Positions 7,368 to 8,105 of a DNA stretch of 8,105 bases are shown here, in pieces (within the stretch, counting starts at the first letter, position 1; every line of letters starts with the position of its first letter). The notes beneath the pieces are model-generated. The model did no database searches. It saw only the letters and a list, made by a program, of their open reading frames with translations, and was not told the origin of the DNA. A program made the position numbers and the translations under genes. This DNA comes from Robinsoniella peoriensis (GTDB taxonomy: Bacteria > Bacillota > Clostridia > Lachnospirales > Lachnospiraceae), in NCBI RefSeq assembly GCF_042680125.1, contig NZ_JBHTNY010000090.1; one strand, 5' to 3'.

Positions 7368-7500
7368 GATAAATGACGCTTTGTGTCAGTAGGTAGTGTA
7401 CAGAAAGAGAAGGGGGCGAGCCAGGACATTGATTTGGAAGGCTTACCGCAGAACTGGTATTTTCTAACCTTCCCAGAGCCCTTTTTGGCGGCCCGCGGGC
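7315..7500 (+). repeat. Intergenic structured repeat, copy 1 (3' truncated)
   Basis: It starts 17 bases after the AraC-family stop codon, in the same sense. In order it holds the entry hairpin, the CGCTGA and GCTTTGT blocks (to about 7384), the 42-base core (7401-7442) and hairpin H2 with GGAAGG (7436-7441) and CCTTCC (7468-7473). The conserved CTTTTTGGCGG follows (7481-7491). It then breaks off at the palindrome GCCCGCGGGC (7491-7500), where it meets the 3' end of copy 2, so hairpins H3 and H4 are missing. The core and H2 loop are nearly identical to copy 0. Confidence 0.85.
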
Positions 7501-7667
7501 ATTCGCTCCGAAATCCTGAGGCATTTCGCAGCTCACTGCCCGCTTACAATCCGATGTGAGACAGTCGAATTGTATCCACCAAAAAGCACTCTGGGAAGGT
7601 AAGTAAATACTCAGCTCTGCTATACGCCTTCCAAATCAATGTCCTGGCTCGCCCCCTTCTCTTTCTG
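7401..7667. repeat. Palindromic junction of copies 1 and 2 with 42-bp perfect inverted arms
   Basis: Bases 7401-7442 are the exact reverse complement of 7626-7667. With one indel, pairing continues inward through ACCTTCCCAGAG (7467-7478) against CTCTGGGAAGGT (7589-7600) and CTTTTTGGCGG against CCACCAAAAAG. The arms therefore span about 90 bp each. It looks like a miniature inverted-repeat element, but is explained as two repeat copies meeting tail to tail. A transcript from the AraC-family gene would fold back on itself here. Confidence 0.85.
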
Positions 7668-7765
7668 AGATAGCATTCGTTGATACAAAGCTGGTTTTCT
7701 CAGCGTGGTGGGTCCCTGGGGTTGTGGCATGCTGAACGCGATTGGTGTAAAGCTAATGATGTCAA
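7495..7765 (-). repeat. Structured repeat, copy 2 (most complete; candidate structured RNA)
   Basis: Read on the minus strand from about 7765 to 7495. It holds a 5' block shared with copy 3 (ATTGG, CCACA, CCCAGG), a small GCTGAG...CAGC hairpin, GCTTTGT and the 42-base core. Hairpin H2 follows (GGAAGG 7632-7627 with CCTTCC 7599-7594), then CTTTTTGG. Hairpin H3 is TACAATTCGA (7574-7565) with TCGGATTGTA (7554-7545) around a 10-base loop. Hairpin H4 has an outer stem GCGGGCA (7543-7537) with TGCCCGC (7501-7495) and an inner stem CGAAAT with ATTTCG around GCCTCAGG. H4 ends the element. No protein is encoded. The 5' boundary is approximate. Comparison with copy 3 shows compensatory stem changes. 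Confidence 0.8.
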
Positions 7766-8105
7766 GCAACTGATCTTGAGAACAGGATTTGTTTTTTTTT
7801 CTGTGATTAGAAAAAGAAGTATACTTTCATCTTCTTTTACGCAAACAGCCGAAACATACTACGCTGCATCCAATAAAGAACAGCCAGCCACAGCCCAGGG
7901 GTTCCAACCTGCTGAGAAAATCAGCTTTGTGGCGGTAACATGAATCTCGGAAAGATGGGGGTGGGAGACTGATATGGGCGGAGGAAGCGTAGAGCAGAGC
8001 TGAGTATTTACTTAGCTTCCCGGAGTGCTTTTTGGCGGATAGTATTCGACTGGCTCCCATCGGATACTAAGCGGGCACTGAACCGAGAAATGCATCAGGA
8101 TTTCT
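7510..8105. repeat. Long imperfect palindrome, copies 2 and 3 head to head
   Basis: Complementary positions sum to about 15615 over the region, so there is one axis at 7807/7808. Examples are ACAAAGC 7685-7691 with 7924-7930, GAGAT 7667-7671 with 7944-7948, ATTGG 7741-7745 with 7870-7874, and GTAAATACTCAGCTCTGC 7603-7620 with 7994-8011. The last pair is offset by one base. The arms are about 240-300 bp and run off the window end. The unpaired centre (about 7766-7849) is A/T-rich, with a T9 run at 7792-7800 and a small hairpin 7812-7819/7831-7838. Confidence 0.85.
7850..8105 (+). repeat. Structured repeat, copy 3 (candidate structured RNA, cut by window end)
   Basis: Same order as copy 2 on the plus strand. 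There is a 5' block with ATTGG/CCACA counterparts, a GCTGA/TCAGC hairpin near 7911-7925, and a core that is diverged (7949-7982). H2 is GGAAGC 7983-7988 with GCTTCC 8015-8020, followed by GCTTTTTGGCGG. H3 is TAGTATTCGA 8040-8049 with TCGGATACTA 8060-8069, loop CTGGCTCCCA. H4 is opened by GCGGGCA 8071-8077, with inner stem AGAAAT 8086-8091 and ATTTCT 8100-8105. The window ends inside H4. Stem differences from copy 2 keep pairing intact, while the H3 and H4 loops stay nearly constant. Confidence 0.8.

Noticed and set aside
7401..7667. Complete insertion sequence or transposon
   Set aside because: Perfect terminal inverted repeats suggested it, but there is no transposase and no convincing target duplication. 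The symmetry is explained by two repeat copies meeting tail to tail. A non-autonomous element remains possible.
7737..7765. Promoter on the minus strand at the start of copy 2 (perfect TTGACA at 7765-7760)
   Set aside because: No acceptable -10 hexamer lies 16-18 bases downstream, and the equivalent position in copy 3 lacks the motif.
7812..7838. Terminator at the palindrome centre
   Set aside because: The 8-bp AAAAGAAG/CTTCTTTT hairpin is A/T-rich with no GC stem and no proper U-tract after it.
7294..8060. Open frames of 77-87 codons at 7294-7536 (-), 7680-7943 (+) and 7827-8060 (-)
   Set aside because: They lie inside the palindromic repeats, lack convincing ribosome sites, have no recognisable domains and are not preserved between repeat copies.
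7315..8105. CRISPR array
   Set aside because: Copies are long, few, in alternating orientation and not separated by unique spacers of even length.

Overview
The window looks like a piece of a Clostridia chromosome, most likely Lachnospiraceae. The grounds are moderate G+C, strong GGAGG-type ribosome sites, a Gram-positive lipoprotein signal, a large solute-binding lipoprotein beside a membrane-anchored AraC/YesN-type regulator, and an OmpR-type two-component pair. No gene name can be assigned with certainty.

Layout. Bases 1-130 hold one copy (copy 0, minus sense, cut by the window edge) of an intergenic repeat. Bases 136-2103 hold a minus-strand operon, response regulator then histidine kinase. 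Bases 2104-2412 are a divergent regulatory region with two promoters, in-phase 11-bp direct repeats, a dyad over a -10 box and a leader hairpin. Bases 2413-4782 encode a lipoprotein that joins an N-terminal propeller-like region to a C-terminal ABC-type solute-binding domain. A rho-independent terminator follows at 4819-4857. A separate promoter at 4911-4939 then drives a 765-residue transmembrane AraC-family regulator (5000-7297). From about 7315 to the window end there is no credible protein gene. The space is filled by three more copies of the repeat (copy 1 plus, copy 2 minus, copy 3 plus).

How the genes may work together. The kinase and regulator probably sense an envelope or extracellular signal and control the divergent lipoprotein gene, and perhaps themselves, through the shared 11-bp repeats. 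The lipoprotein has a binding domain but no permease or ATPase gene lies in the window. It could therefore feed a distant transporter or act as a ligand-capturing sensor for the neighbouring kinase or the Cache-like AraC regulator; this is inference.

The most striking signal is the repeat. Copies 2 and 3 fold into the same series of hairpins, and where their stems differ the changes are compensatory (four base pairs in three stems). Conserved T-G (U-G) pairs and conserved loops point to a structured RNA, or a structured single-stranded DNA element, rather than junk sequence. Copies 0 and 1 start just 6 and 17 bases after the stop codons of the kinase and AraC genes, in the same sense as those genes, so they form inverted brackets around the four-gene block.
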